DNA of 64,000 nucleotides, from positions 434,001 to 498,000 of the forward strand of contig JAIXMP010000004.1 of the NCBI GenBank assembly GCA_025677815.1. Reading direction: 5' to 3'. Origin of the DNA: Phascolomyces articulosus. Its lineage: Eukaryota > Mucoromycota > Mucoromycetes > Mucorales > Lichtheimiaceae. The notes beneath the pieces were generated by a model, which worked only from the letters and a program-made list of their open reading frames with translations, searched no databases and had not been told where the DNA came from. This document shows, one piece after another, positions 11,023-22,929 of the stretch (positions are counted from its first letter, which is position 1; every line of letters starts with the position of its first letter). The position numbers and the translations under genes are program-made.

Positions 11023-12637
11023 TTAAATCAACTCGTCATCATGATTGCTGCTTGTGCTCTCTCCTTCTCCTTCAAATACTCCTTGCTCTGAATATTTTTC
11101 ATTGAGAACATACTCCAAATCATCTTGATGAAATTTACTCCCTAAATGTCTTTCCAAGTCATATTCTCGAAGGAACTTGTGTTGACATCCTTTGAACGGA
11201 CATGCCCATCGCCTTCGTGTGTTTTTATCAGAATAATCATATCCAGTAATCATATCAAGAATGTTGGGTTCTGGTTCTCTTTTTCGTTTCGGTGTTGCTC
11301 GTATTCTCTAAATCATGATTGCATGAATTAGATATTTGATTCATTCTCTCTCCCCTCTATCATTAGTATACAAAATATAAAACATACCAGATGTGATTTC
11401 TCATGTCGTTCCAATAATGATTTGTAAGGGAATCCCTTTCCACAACCTCCAAATGAACATTTAAATCGAATTGCTCGTTCATGGACCAATTCAATATGCA
11501 TTTTTAATGATTTTTTCTAAATTGGATAATCATTAGGATCTTGCTCTCATTTTTTTATCTTTTACATTTTGAACTAATTATCTTTAAAAATGGATACTTA
11601 CTGAAAAGAATTTCCTTGGACAATCTTCCCAATAACAAGGAATAGGCTCGTGTACCATATGTCTTCTTTTAAAATGGCGTTTTAACTGAGATTGTTTCAT
11701 GAATAACTTGCCACATTCTTCACAGTTCACTGGATGCTCGTGCGATACATGATGTCGTAACTCAGTCCATTTTGAAAATTTAGCATTACATTCAGTAAAT
11801 CCACAAATATAACGTACATCCTCTAAAGAATAAAAAAAAACTTTAATATATACATTTTTTTTGTCTCTCCTTCCTTTGACAGAAAAAAAAATTACCTGAA
11901 TGGGTCGATCCATGCCTTTCCAGTTTTGATGCTGTACTAAAGCTCTTATCACAACCTTCTACAGTGCAAGGATATGTTTTTTTCCCAGTATGAGTACACA
12001 TATGATTTCGCAATTGGTATCGTTTTGCAAATGCTATATCACATCCTGGCCATTCACACTATGTTATCAGAGTTAATAACTGAGGCTCCATACGCGTAAG
12101 GTTTCCTAGCTCTTCAGGTGCAGATGTTGATTCACATTCACATACGCAACTAACCTTATGAGGTGTTGGGACTGTATGTAATGCTTCATGCCGTTGTAAA
12201 TGTTGTTGGGTAGCAAAACCTTTTGAACAATCTTTAAATGAACATTTGAATGCTCTGGAAGCTTCGGGATCGTGTCGTCGTGCATGGGCTGTTAAATGCG
12301 TTGAGCGCATATAGGCATTGTCACAACCGGGAAATGTACAAACAAATGGTCGCTATGTAGTTGTTTCATATCGTTATTTAGAGGACAATAAAAAAAAGAG
12401 AGTAAAAGGATCTTGATATAATTCCAACATTAGCATTACCTCACCCGTATGAGTTCGTTTGTGTTCTTCTAATCGACAAGGTTTTCGATAAGACTTATCG
12501 CAGCCTTGATAAGTACATTGATAGATCTTTCTCGATTTATTGCTTGTTGTTTGGGTATTGTCATTGTTGTTTTTTCGTTTTTTTAATTTTGGTAAAATGG
12601 AATCAAGTTGATCGTTCGTAATGTCAAGTGCTAACAT
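11023..12637 (-). CDS. TFIIIA-like protein with ten C2H2 zinc fingers
   Basis: Six exons on the minus strand (12637-12440, 12352-12155, 12058-11896, 11822-11602, 11516-11388, 11307-11023) make 397 aa. Ten C2H2 fingers follow a Lys-rich leader: YQCTYQGCDKSYRKPCRLEE, FVCTFPGCDNAYMRSTHLTA, FKCSFKDCSKGFATQQHLQR and so on, the last (WACPFKGCQHKFLREYDLER) set apart by a basic linker with RATPKRKREPEP. The C-x4-C-x12-H-x3-4-H spacing, the mostly unlinked tandem array and the separated last finger are those of fungal TFIIIA, which binds the 5S rRNA gene internal promoter and 5S RNA. An alternative is another multi-finger regulator of the same type, but the tandem TFIIIA spacing argues for the first. 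The open frame extends to a TTG at 12649; the first ATG is 12637. It is divergent from the CDK gene with a 134-bp gap. Confidence 0.82.
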
Positions 12638-12771
12638 TTTATGAATCAAAGATTTAATGGAAATAATAAAAAAAAAAAAATTAAGCAGGATAAGCCAAAA
12701 AATTCAAAAATCAGCATTTCCTTATTTGATACATCTTCCTTTCGCTTAATTTTTTTACTGTTAAAAATTCC
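12638..12771. promoter_or_regulatory. 134-bp divergent TFIIIA/CDK promoter
   Basis: The ATGs of two oppositely oriented genes are only 134 bp apart. The gap is A/T-rich with an A13 run at about 12669-12681 and a T-rich segment toward the CDK side. No clear TATA box is seen; the two genes probably share a bidirectional promoter. Confidence 0.55.
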
Positions 12772-14841
12772 ATGGACAAATATCAGGTAGAATATTTAAA
12801 GATGTATTAGTTTATTACTATATAACCATTAAATAAATTATTAATTACATTTTAAATATAGAAAATCGAGAAATTAGGCGAAGGTTAATATACTATTTCC
12901 TTGATTGTTGTTATATGATAATGAATTATATTAACGATGAAAAAAAAACCATATAAATATACCCACATTTGATTAGGAACATATGGTATCGTCTATAAAG
13001 CACAAAATCGAGACACTAATGAAGTTGTAGCATTGAAACGTATTCGTTTGGACAATGAAGAAGAAGGAGTAAGCATTAATCTACTGTTACTATACCATGG
13101 GAACATCTATTTTTGTATACTAATTACTGTCCAACATCTATTTAAGGTTCCATGTACTGCGATCCGCGAGATATCACTATTAAAGGAGTTAAAACATGTC
13201 AATATTGTCAGGTTAATATTGTTACTTTATTTTACGAGAGTTTGTATGGAGTGGAGGATTGACGGGAGGGGGGGATTAAAGATTTATGATTTAACCTATA
13301 TCCATTTGAAATAGATTATATGACGTTTTACATACTGAAAAGAAATTGACGTTGGTATTCGAATATTTGGATTCTGATTTGAAAAAGTTTCTGGATTCAT
13401 ATGGTGGTGATATTGATGTATTGACTATCAAAGTAAAGTATTTATATATTGGAAACCGCTAAGGATGGTTAATTCATGTATGTTTGCAAAAACAAAAACT
13501 AACTTCTATAACCACTACTTGTTACTTAGCAATTAATGTATCAATTATTGAAAGGAATTGCATTCTGTCATGAACACAAAGTCCTTCACAGAGTAAATAT
13601 AAAGGATTAGATAAAATGGATGGATCACCCATTATTATTATCATTGTTCATTAACAATCAATTTTTTTATTGCCAATATGATATATTTATATATAGGATT
13701 TAAAACCACAGAATTTGCTTATCAATAAGGTAAATAGAAAAGGGTAGAGGGATAAAATACATTGGGCCATGTATTAATTAATATTTTACATGATGTGTAT
13801 TAGAAAGGAGAGCTTAAACTTGGTGATTTTGGTCTTGCTCGAGCATTTGGTATACCTGTCCGTAGTTATTCTCATGAGGTTTGTTGATAATTAGAATGGT
13901 AATAATACAATGAGACAACAATGAACAAAAATTTACTTTTGGAATCCATAAAACAGGTTGTTACATTATGGTATCGTGCACCCGATGTATTAATGGGATC
14001 ACGACAATATTCAACGTCCATTGATTTATGGTCTGCAGGATGTATCTTTGCAGGTAAAAAATTGACTAGTACATGGAAACGTGAGATGTCGCAAAAGAAA
14101 AAAAAAGGGTGCTCATGATGTGATCATTTATTTTATTAGAAATGGCATCCGGACGACCTTTATTCCCAGGAAGCTCGATTTCAGATCAATTACAGCGCAT
14201 TTTCAAATATCCTTTTTTTTTCAAATATGAATATGCAATTGCATTTTTAGATAGACCTTTTTAATTTTTAAATTTTTTTTTTCAAATCATTTCCTTGACT
14301 TCATTGCACAGTATTAGGGACACCCACCGAAGAATCATGGCCAGGCGTTTCACAATTACCTGAATATAAGGTAAGAAAAAGTTAATTTGTATTCACAACA
14401 GACAATTGACCGGGTATATATATTGGTATTTTTTTTTTCATTAGCGCGACTTTGAGATATTTGCTCGGATACCTTTAGAAACACTTCTTCCAAAATTGGA
14501 TTCATTAGGCATTGATTTATTAAAAGTAAGTTTGAACAAGAAATGGAATTATATTGTTTCCTTTTTTTTTTGAAAAGAATAAGCTTTTATTTATATCCTC
14601 TCTCTTTTTTTTTTCTGTTTCAATTAGCAACTTCTTCAATACCCACCGGATAGACGTATTACAGCCAATGATGCTTTGAACCGTACGTATTATAATTCTC
14701 CATATTATTTTAAAGAATGCTGTATGAAATGATGAATATCTAATATGGAGTACAATTTTTTTAGATCCATACTTTGACGATCTTCGAAAAAAGGAGCAAA
14801 ATGTGGAAAATAACCTCAAGCTTACTAACGATACGAAATAA
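12772..14841 (+). CDS. CDK5/Pho85-type cyclin-dependent kinase
   Basis: Fourteen exons (12772-12786, 12862-12883, 12977-13068, 13147-13211, 13315-13432, 13530-13592, 13697-13729, 13804-13878, 13957-14053, 14140-14206, 14310-14370, 14445-14525, 14628-14682, 14765-14841) join to 306 aa, the usual CDK size. Seen: [13 protein letters not shown] glycine loop, VALKR lysine, the cyclin-binding helix reading PCTAIRE (residues 45-51), [52 protein letters not shown] and [12 protein letters not shown]. The sequence runs parallel to CDK5/Pho85, including the ARAFGIPVR activation loop. Family members phosphorylate Ser/Thr-Pro sites with Pho80/Pcl-type or p35-type cyclins and control phosphate signalling and polarity. 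Twelve introns are GT-AG; the one at 14207-14309 is AT-AC and listed separately. Confidence 0.92.
14207..14309 (+). other. Probable U12-type (AT-AC) intron in the CDK gene
   Basis: The codon for Lys216 is split as AA|A. The intron begins ATATCCTTT and ends TTGCAC. Eleven nt before the last base lies the A of TTCCTTGAC (14291-14299), an exact match to the minor-spliceosome branch-site consensus TTCCTTRAC. No GT is available in the exon to end in the needed phase, and the AT-AC joint restores [12 protein letters not shown]. The length is 103 nt, similar to neighbouring introns. Confidence 0.88.
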
Positions 14842-15086
14842 TATATATAAAACATTGACATCCATCCAACAACCAAAAAAAATCATGCAGTATCACTATT
14901 TCACACCAATTATATATAGAACCATATATATAGTATAACGACGAATTTCACAACATTTTTAAAAAAAGACATTTTCAACTTTCTCTCCTTCCCTCTTTCT
15001 TTCTTTCTTCTCTATACAATTTCATTACATAATATAATATATATATATATATATATCAATTTTTACTATCTTATTAAAAAATCTTT

Positions 15087-16444
15087 TTATTTTTCAATAA
15101 GGTTGTAGACATATTCTGCAATAGCCAAACTGGAAGTTAAACCAGGACTTTCAATACCGATCAATGAAAAGAAATTATCATAACCATCTTGTTTTTCTTC
15201 TTTAATTAAAAAGTCCTTAAATGGCTCTCCTGGTCCTGCAATCTTGGGTCTAAGAAAAAAGGTTTTTTATCGCATCAGATACTCCATCCATGTAAAAAAT
15301 AATACTTTCTTTTATATATACCTTATACCAGCATAATCTGGGTGTAATTTTTCAGGGTCAATGTGCGGCATGAAACTTTGAATGGCTTCCGCAAATCGCT
15401 GTCGGTTTTCAGAATCATCTGGTACATTGTAATCATAAGGGTCATCAATATAATTGATATCGGGACCAAATTTGATCTTTCCAGCCATATCGACTGTCAA
15501 ATGTGTTCCAAGTCCTGCCAAATTCTTTGCTGGACAGGGATAAATAAGATGATTAATCTTGATAGGCCCATTGTATGCAAAATAGACACCTCGACCATAA
15601 TACAACTTGTATCGATCTTTGCCTAGTAACAAGTTGGATACCTTGTCTGCATGTAATCCGCCCGAATTAAATACACGTCGTGCAAATATAGTACTCACAC
15701 CTTCAGAACCATCAGGTGGTGTTGCGAGATCCACAAGATAACCTCCTTGGGTAGGTTGGATAGCTTTAACAGAACTAAAAAGACCTACATCCCCTCCATT
15801 TTGTGTGATTTGTTGTTCCAAATAATCCATCAATCCATGGGAATCAATAATCCCTGTTGAAGGGGACCATAAGGCAGCATGGGCTTTTACTTCTGGTTCC
15901 ATAGCAACCACTTGATCTCTGGGTAAAATTTCTGTTTCAACACCAAGTGTATTGGATTTCTCATGTAGATCTTGTAAGTAGCTACGTTGATCCTCGGTTT
16001 GGGCAACAACTAACTTGCCAATTTTGTTGTATGGAACATTTGTACGAGGCAATAAATCATATAAAAGGTCGTTGCCGCGGATACAAAGTTGGGTTTTTAA
16101 ACTGTCTTTGGGGTAATAGATGCCTGCATGAATTACTTCGCTGTTTCGTGCACTGGATGAAAGGAAGGTTTTTAAAATTTTAATATTTCTACTCTTTCTT
16201 CATATAGACATATTCAATATATATATCAGTAACAATACCTAGTTTCTTCGCCACACCGTTTGTTCTTGTCAATCACAATAGTCGATTCAGAAGATCGTTC
16301 TCTCGTTAACTTTTCACCAATTGCCAAACCGACAACACCAGCACCAATCACAATATTGTCAACTTCCATATCAGGTGTCTTTGTTGTGGAAAAAGCTCGC
16401 CGTAATTGAGGCACATTGTACTTAATTAAGCGAAGAGGAAACAT
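15087..16444 (-). CDS. L-2-hydroxyglutarate dehydrogenase-like FAD oxidoreductase
   Basis: Three exons on the minus strand (16444-16239, 16152-15322, 15249-15087) make 399 aa. A short basic leader (MFPLRLIKYNVPQLRRAFST) looks like a mitochondrial presequence. Then comes the Rossmann FAD site DNIVIGAGVVGLAIGEKL, the DAO-family block SARNSEVIHAGIYYPKDSLK joined across intron 1, NSGGLHADKVSNLL, and the C-terminal GPGEPFKDFLI and SLIGIESPGLTSSLAIAEYV. These blocks in this order identify the L2HGDH/LhgO family, which oxidises L-2-hydroxyglutarate, a by-product of malate dehydrogenase, to 2-oxoglutarate. Substrate is inferred from family resemblance; another DAO-superfamily 2-hydroxy-acid or amino-acid oxidase is possible. 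It is convergent with the CDK gene, 245 bp apart. Confidence 0.85.
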
Positions 16445-16987
16445 TGGTTCTAAATATCAAAAGAATGTCGACGCGACGAAAGAAAGAGAAAAAGAAAGGG
16501 AATATGTTTAAGCATAAACTCTAATGGGAAAGTTTGATCTTCAGTCCAGCATTCCCGAATTTTGCCGATCAAAAGGTATAGAGTGAAAATGACTTTTTTG
16601 TTACTTTATGAATTGAGCATTGAAAATGAATCAAACTAATTTTTTTTTGTTATTCCTCTGAAAATGATAATGAAGTTGATAAGTCTTTTTTTGTTTATTT
16701 ATAATAGAGCTTCTTCAAAAAATTGTAATTTAAAATAAGGGCTTAAAAAGAGTTGTTTCAAAAATCAAACTCTCGTGTAACGTCTAATTTCCATAATTTT
16801 CATAAAGTTGTTTTTTATTTACTATTTACTAAAAAAATAAAAATAAATCATAACACAACACAATTCCTTTAAGAGAAGGACAAAGGCATATAAAAAACGA
16901 GCGAATAGTAAAGGAATGTAAGCTGGGGGGCATAGAGTAAGAAGGAAAGGAGAGAGAGAAAAAAATAAGGGTTAGTAGAACATGAAG
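16445..16987. other. Spacer upstream of the L2HGDH-like gene
   Basis: AT-rich spacer between the start of the flavoenzyme gene and the end of the next gene on the same strand. It must contain the promoter of the former and the 3' UTR of the latter. No coding frame is supported. A purine-rich stretch occurs at about 16900-16980. Confidence 0.5.
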
Positions 16988-18299
16988 CTACATGATAGTG
17001 TCCACTCCAGAAGAATTAATGAAATGCTTGACTTTTCGTTGGTGACGATGAATGCTGTCTTTTCTAGTGAAAAGAGAACCACAGATTGCACATTTGAATG
17101 CCTTTTTTACATGCACACTGTTGATATGGCGTGTTAAATCCCGTGCTCTGGAAAATGATCTTTTACAGGTGGTACATGTTTTAGTAGAATTTTCAGAGGG
17201 CTGTTTCCGATCATCAGTACAAGGCGAGTTACCGCTATGTCGGTTTTGACAGTTTGCAACTCTACCTATGGCGTCAAATGATATTATGAGTTAGAACCCT
17301 CCTTTGTGGTCATCTTCTCAAATTAAATACAAATGCTGACCGCTGATCTTGTGTCACCTTACCTAAAAGCTCTCCACCAGTGCTAGCAGCTTGATTGACA
17401 GGCTCAGTCCTATTATCAAAAATAGGCTCATCCATGGCAGGTGCCCTTTCCTGATGAGGATAATATGGATCTGCATTCTTTATAAAACAAAATTTACCCA
17501 CATTCCCCAAAAATGAAAAAAAAAATAGATCGTGTAGTAGTCAATACAAAAAAGTCATGTAGCAACACTATTTGTTGGAATCATGGACAGTTTTTTGGTA
17601 AGTTGGATCTGTATATATATAATAAGTTTCATGTGAAATACATACCTCATCTGACTCAGGAGAAAATGGTGGAGTGTTGGACCGCGCTGGCACACCGTCA
17701 TTTTCATCTTGATGGAAATGCCTGGGATGTTCTGGTGATGGATACATGTATCCATTATAATCAAATGGATGTGGTCTTCTTGGCATACCTTCTTGATGGA
17801 TTGCTGTTCTTGTCGTTCCAGGGGTGGCAACCATGACGTTACTATGGATACCGTATAGAGGTGGTACCATTATAAAGGGTTCGTTCTGTCGATTGAAATC
17901 ATATGTCATCAAGGGAGGGGTAGACAACTGTTGCAGTTGTTGTTGCTGTTGTTCGTAATGGGTAGAATAACCTCCTGATGTTGCTGATGATGCTGTCGTA
18001 GACGAATTAGTTGAAATCATAGTAGGATATCCAAAGTCCATCCCAATATCAGAACTGCTTAGAGGGTTCATCGCTGTTAGTTGGAGATTGAAATAATTAG
18101 GTGATCCATAGCTGTCGCCATTATTACTAAACTCGATGGACTCCATGGTAGTGCTACCATGCTCTGTATCATTATAATCATTTGATAAATATCCACCTGA
18201 TACTGATGGATCTTCTTGCCCGATATGACCATTATCATGGCGTGGTAATGACTCGTTAGCATTCATGTAGGTAGATTTTTCTTGAAAATTGGGAATCAT
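16988..18299 (-). CDS. C2H2 zinc-finger transcription factor, two C-terminal fingers
   Basis: Three exons on the minus strand (18299-17646, 17477-17363, 17265-16988) make 348 aa. About 280 residues of low-complexity sequence rich in Ser, Asn, Pro, Tyr and Gln (with QQQQQLQQL) precede two C2H2 fingers: CTTCKRSFSRARDLTRHINS and CAICGSLFTRKDSIHRHQRK, ending in a short tail to VDTIM. The layout, a long disordered probable activation region plus a terminal finger pair, is that of fungal regulators such as the Msn2- or Azf-like group, but I cannot assign an orthologue. The ATG at 18299 is the first of the open frame. The very long gene-free upstream region (18.3-22.9 kb) may include extended control sequence. 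Confidence 0.75.
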
Positions 18300-18956
18300 C
18301 GTTCTATATTAAATTGTATTTCCCATGGTAACAAAAGATTGTAGTTAGCATATAACGGAGTGATCGGAGGCGCAGCAATGAAAAAACGCGGGTATATATT
18401 TGTGTGTGTATTTATAAATCAAATAAACAAAAGAAAGAGACCAGCTTACTTTTTCTTGATTTTTAATAAAGATGTGTTTGGTAAAAAAAAAAAAAGAAGA
18501 AAAGAAAAGAAAAAGAAAATACGCGTATTGAATAAGTTAATAGGGAAAAGGAATTCGTGAAAACCAAGGAACATCGATTCTGCAGCTTTTTATATAAAAT
18601 GGACGGTCAAGAATTTATTAAGCATGTCTTTGTTTCACTAAGAAAGTCATCAACGAGCTCAAAGAAAGTTACACCACGTATTTTTGTTTGTTTTTGAGCT
18701 TTTTAAGAATTTGAACTGTTTTATACCTTTAAAAGTAATATTTTCATTGTGCTTGTATTCTTTTGGGGAAGAAAGAAAGACCCAAGGTTATCATATGTCA
18801 GTCGTTTATAGTGAAGGAAGGTCATGTTCTAGATATTTTTTATAACACCAAAGTAATGATGAATTATATTATCGTAATGTATCGGAATGAATAAACAGAG
18901 TAATTTCTGTATATATACATCCATACATATTCTCGTTGTGCTTCTTTTTTTTTTCG

Positions 18957-18996
<40 letters not shown>

Positions 18997-21900
18997 TCTT
19001 AGTGCGCGGATAAAGCAGTCCGGTCTTCTTCAAAGTTTTTGGAAGGAAATAGTTTTACAGTTACCGTAGAGTAAAAAGAATAATCTTTGTTTATTTTTTT
19101 TGTTGGGTTCATAGATTTGATTGATGGGAGGATGAAAGGACCGTGTAGAGAGCCCGATTTACATCAGAAGATCACGGGGATGTATGAAGTATATGAACGC
19201 AAAAAATAAGGTCCACAATCATTATACCGATTACGCCGACTCAATCCTTTTTTTTGCGCTTACACAAATAGGTGTTATATGTATAACATCATATCAATCA
19301 TCCAATAATGGCGCTAGATTTACTAGAAAAACTATTCCCAGGACACAGGACGCATTCTCGATTGATCAAATAGAGAGGACGATCAATAATAAGAAGTAAT
19401 GTAAGATGCTGACGATGATGATGCTTTCAAAGTCTCGATATACTTTCTATCATATTCTTTTCTGCAGTATCTTGTATACTAAGCCCAATTTTAATAATCG
19501 TATAGACTTGTATGTAGAAACGAGAATAGACCACAAAAGTCAATCCGGAGCCATGTTATCACACTATCACAAAACTTTAAGTTTTTTCTCAACGTATATT
19601 GTCGGCTTGTTTAATTATCCTGTAACGTTTTACTTTGCAGCATAATTTAACTAACTCAAAAGAAGGACTTAGCAATTATTGTACGTATTGGAAGTTGTTG
19701 TTATTTATTTTGACAAATGTGATATGAATAAATGATAATAATAATAAACAAGCAAATAATAAACGCGTGCTTTCACTGATGGTCAATGCGTTGATTGATG
19801 CATTAATTTATATTAATTTGTTTCCGCAGACCCTAAAATTAAAAGCGATCTATTTTCTTTTTCTACTAAAACCTGTTTAAAAAACAAGGTATCGTTTTGG
19901 AGAATAATCAAGGTAAACTTGTTGGTGAGACTGAAATACCCACAATTGATTAATAAGTACTACATTTATTCTCATTATTAGTTTTTTCTTTATTAATATA
20001 AAAAGAAAGGCGGCGCGTCTAAGTAACTCATGGGGCGACTTTTTCGATATAAATGGTAAACAAGGAGTACTAATTTATATTATTTTTGTGGTTTCTATTA
20101 GGTACACGATGATTTACAAGAAAGTTTCATGTATACGTTTTTCAACGTGACGCATCGTCACGATATAAACACACTTTGAATCCTTTGTGTAGTACAGTAG
20201 AACATGTATAGTAAAAAGAACGCCCACGACTAAATCTGAAGCACTTGTAATATAATCTATTTGTTTTAGAAAAAAAAAGTACGTGCACTCATAATCTAAA
20301 CAACTTACGTGAGATGTTCCTGTGTGTTTATGATCAATGCAGTTTATGATATAAACGTATACAAGAATTTTGGTAAAAATGAATGTGAGTCATCAATATT
20401 ATACTTGAGTTCCCAGAATATGCAGGAGATGAGATGATAATGATGCTCTATACAACTAGCCGCAGCAGCCTTAGTATTATTGTTAATTTTATTTTTCATA
20501 TACTTTTTTGTAAGTCGCGTTCAGATTTACTTCCTATAGATATTTTGTTAAGTGTTTCAGAATTCAGGATAATAAACATGAGCTTTTTTTGGTAAATATA
20601 AATTATATTCGAAGGTTTCCCTTTTTTAAATGATGATAGTACAATGAACACTTTTTTTTTTGAACAGTTTCTCTTTCTTTACCTTTATTAGAGATCACTA
20701 ATCATCTGATGCTTTATCTTTATGAAGCGTTGCCAATTTCAAATTCAAAGATTGTGATAAACCCGCCTTTCGAAAAAAAAACGCGTATGCTTTCCATGAA
20801 TCACCATCCATGAATACGTAATTAAAAAAAGGCTCCCCAGGTCACTATTCGGACATATTCACGATACACATTTTGGGGGTATGACACCACCATCCACATG
20901 GCTCAGTTTTTTTTTCACGTTTTGGAAAGTAGAGGGGATACAAATATTCAAAAAAAAAAAAAAGACTGTAAGCGACTTCGTCTTTTTCCTCCTTCGTCAT
21001 CCTTTGGTTTCAATGAGAAGCTAATAGTATATAATGTCGATCCACCATCATAACATAGATAGAGAGATTATGGGTGTGATTTAAGATGACGATCATTTCT
21101 CATGTTTTTATAAGCATTATATATTAACATCGCGTTCTTATATACTATTATTTACGACTTGTTGTAATAAGTGTCTCGTCAACAGTATGAAAAAGGATGT
21201 TTGTTATAGTATTAGATGACCATTCCATGAATTCCCAGAGACATCACCTCTTCCGACGGACTCACTCCGACTGGCTACGCCACTGTACTCTTATTTATGC
21301 AAAATGAGCGTGATTCAGATTGAATTGGCATTGGGGCTTTTAAAAACACAGATATCACTTGATGAACAACTTAAAATTCTATAGAGTGTGGTACTTATTA
21401 GTGTCCATATATTCTTTACAAACATGTGTTTCTTTGCCTATATACAAGCACTAGGAGGATATGCTGAAATTCTATTCAAAAGGTATGATAGTACTAGATT
21501 CATCTATGTCATACATGAATTACGTAAATGGCTTATGATGTTGTTGAAAGCTAATAAAAATCCATAAAATTTTATGTACCTAATAAACTCTTTAATAAAA
21601 ATGAACTAATCATTTGTTCCATTTTTTAAACAAGAGTTGTCAACAACAAGGATCACTCCAACTTGCTGTTGGTAACGAAAGATAAGGAACTCATTAGGCA
21701 TATATATACTGCAAATAGCAAATCAGATGTATTTTGGGTGAAAAAAGGTTTGTTTTATAATTTTGGTGTAGAAGAAAAAAATAAAACAAAACAATGCCAA
21801 TTATTTTATATTAAAAAGTCGTTTTTATTATCTTGAACGAAAAAATACAAACTGCTTTCTAGATTTACTTGCAGATGAGCTAATAATTGTATAATAGTGA

Positions 21901-22929
21901 CGACATATATTTATAAAAGCTATTATTGGTGATATCGTTGTGTCTCTTCAACTTTTTTACAACTGTTGATGTAACATTTTTAACGATAATTTGATCTATG
22001 CCTCTCCATTTCTTTCATTTCGGGTGTAAGTTCTCTAGTGCTTGTTAAAATCTCTCGTTGTACCGGAAAGAGATGTTCAAACTCCAAAGCAAATACATAC
22101 AATTGCGAAGAAGTCATTATGATGAGTATTGGATGGGTTGGTTTTTCGCTATTTCTTATATAAAAGAACGAACCATTTCTCCATTTACCCGACCCATAAC
22201 TCTTACATAGGTACACTCTCTCCCTCAATATGAAGCCCCTTATAACACATAACAAGTTTTAGTTTACCACTGTCAGCCAGCCGATGCTGTACTCAAAATA
22301 TCAATAGGCCAGACACTTGTACATAATATGTATTGAATCCCAAATATTCTTATTATTACCTCCATTTACTAAACAATATTTAGTATTAAAAAATATGAAA
22401 ATTACAACAATCCTGAACTTGTATGTACAATTTTACATTCTCTCGTACTCCATAGCTGTTTAAATACAATTATTCATTTCCCTAGTGTATTCATCCATCA
22501 GCTGTGGATCCCCTTTTAAACGTTTGTAGATCACAGGGGCAACCTTGGCGAATTACCCTGTTTCGCTGTTTCCGAGATACAAATAAGCAATAAACCATTA
22601 ACATTTGAACGAAAAACTGTACTATAAATTAACTTTGAGTTCCACTCTTTATTTTGCAAGCGTAACTGCAGCGAGTTTGTGTTGGTTTTATACGAGGATG
22701 GATCACTTCTTCGCTGCCATCTTGCTCAAGCATGACCTTTTGAATGTCGTTAACATAGCAGTTGAGTTCTGCGAAGGCAATTATTTCTTGCTATTGGCGT
22801 TGGCCCAACTCGAAAATTCGTTCCAAAGTGTTGTTGTCGAAGCGAGAATATTCCATGCTTTTATAAAATGAATTTAATATTTTTAAATGATGTTATAAGT
22901 TGGGAATTTCTATCCCAATGTGGCAAAGT
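18300..22929. other. Gene-poor region of about 4.6 kb
   Basis: I see no intact gene. Contents: leader and promoter of the zinc-finger gene, a (GA)n repeat at 18962-18993, many A and T homopolymers, and short open frames without splice partners. A minus-strand frame at 21980-22255 (91 codons) and broken minus-strand frames at 22600-22870 (for example ILASTTTLWNEFSSWANA) may be eroded coding sequence belonging with the pseudogene just to the right, but this is weak. Confidence 0.5.
18962..18993 (+). repeat. (GA)n microsatellite
   Basis: Sixteen tandem GA units directly follow a poly-T tract (18946-18955). The 60-codon frame crossing it encodes only ER repeats there and is not a gene. Confidence 0.95.

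Noticed and set aside
14207..14312. Reading the CDK intron as a normal GT-AG intron ending at CACAG
   Set aside because: The preceding exon contains no GT donor in the required phase after RIF, and the AT-AC joint with its branch site fits exactly.
18887..19069. ORF with an ER-repeat stretch
   Set aside because: The repeat is just the (GA)n microsatellite in translation.
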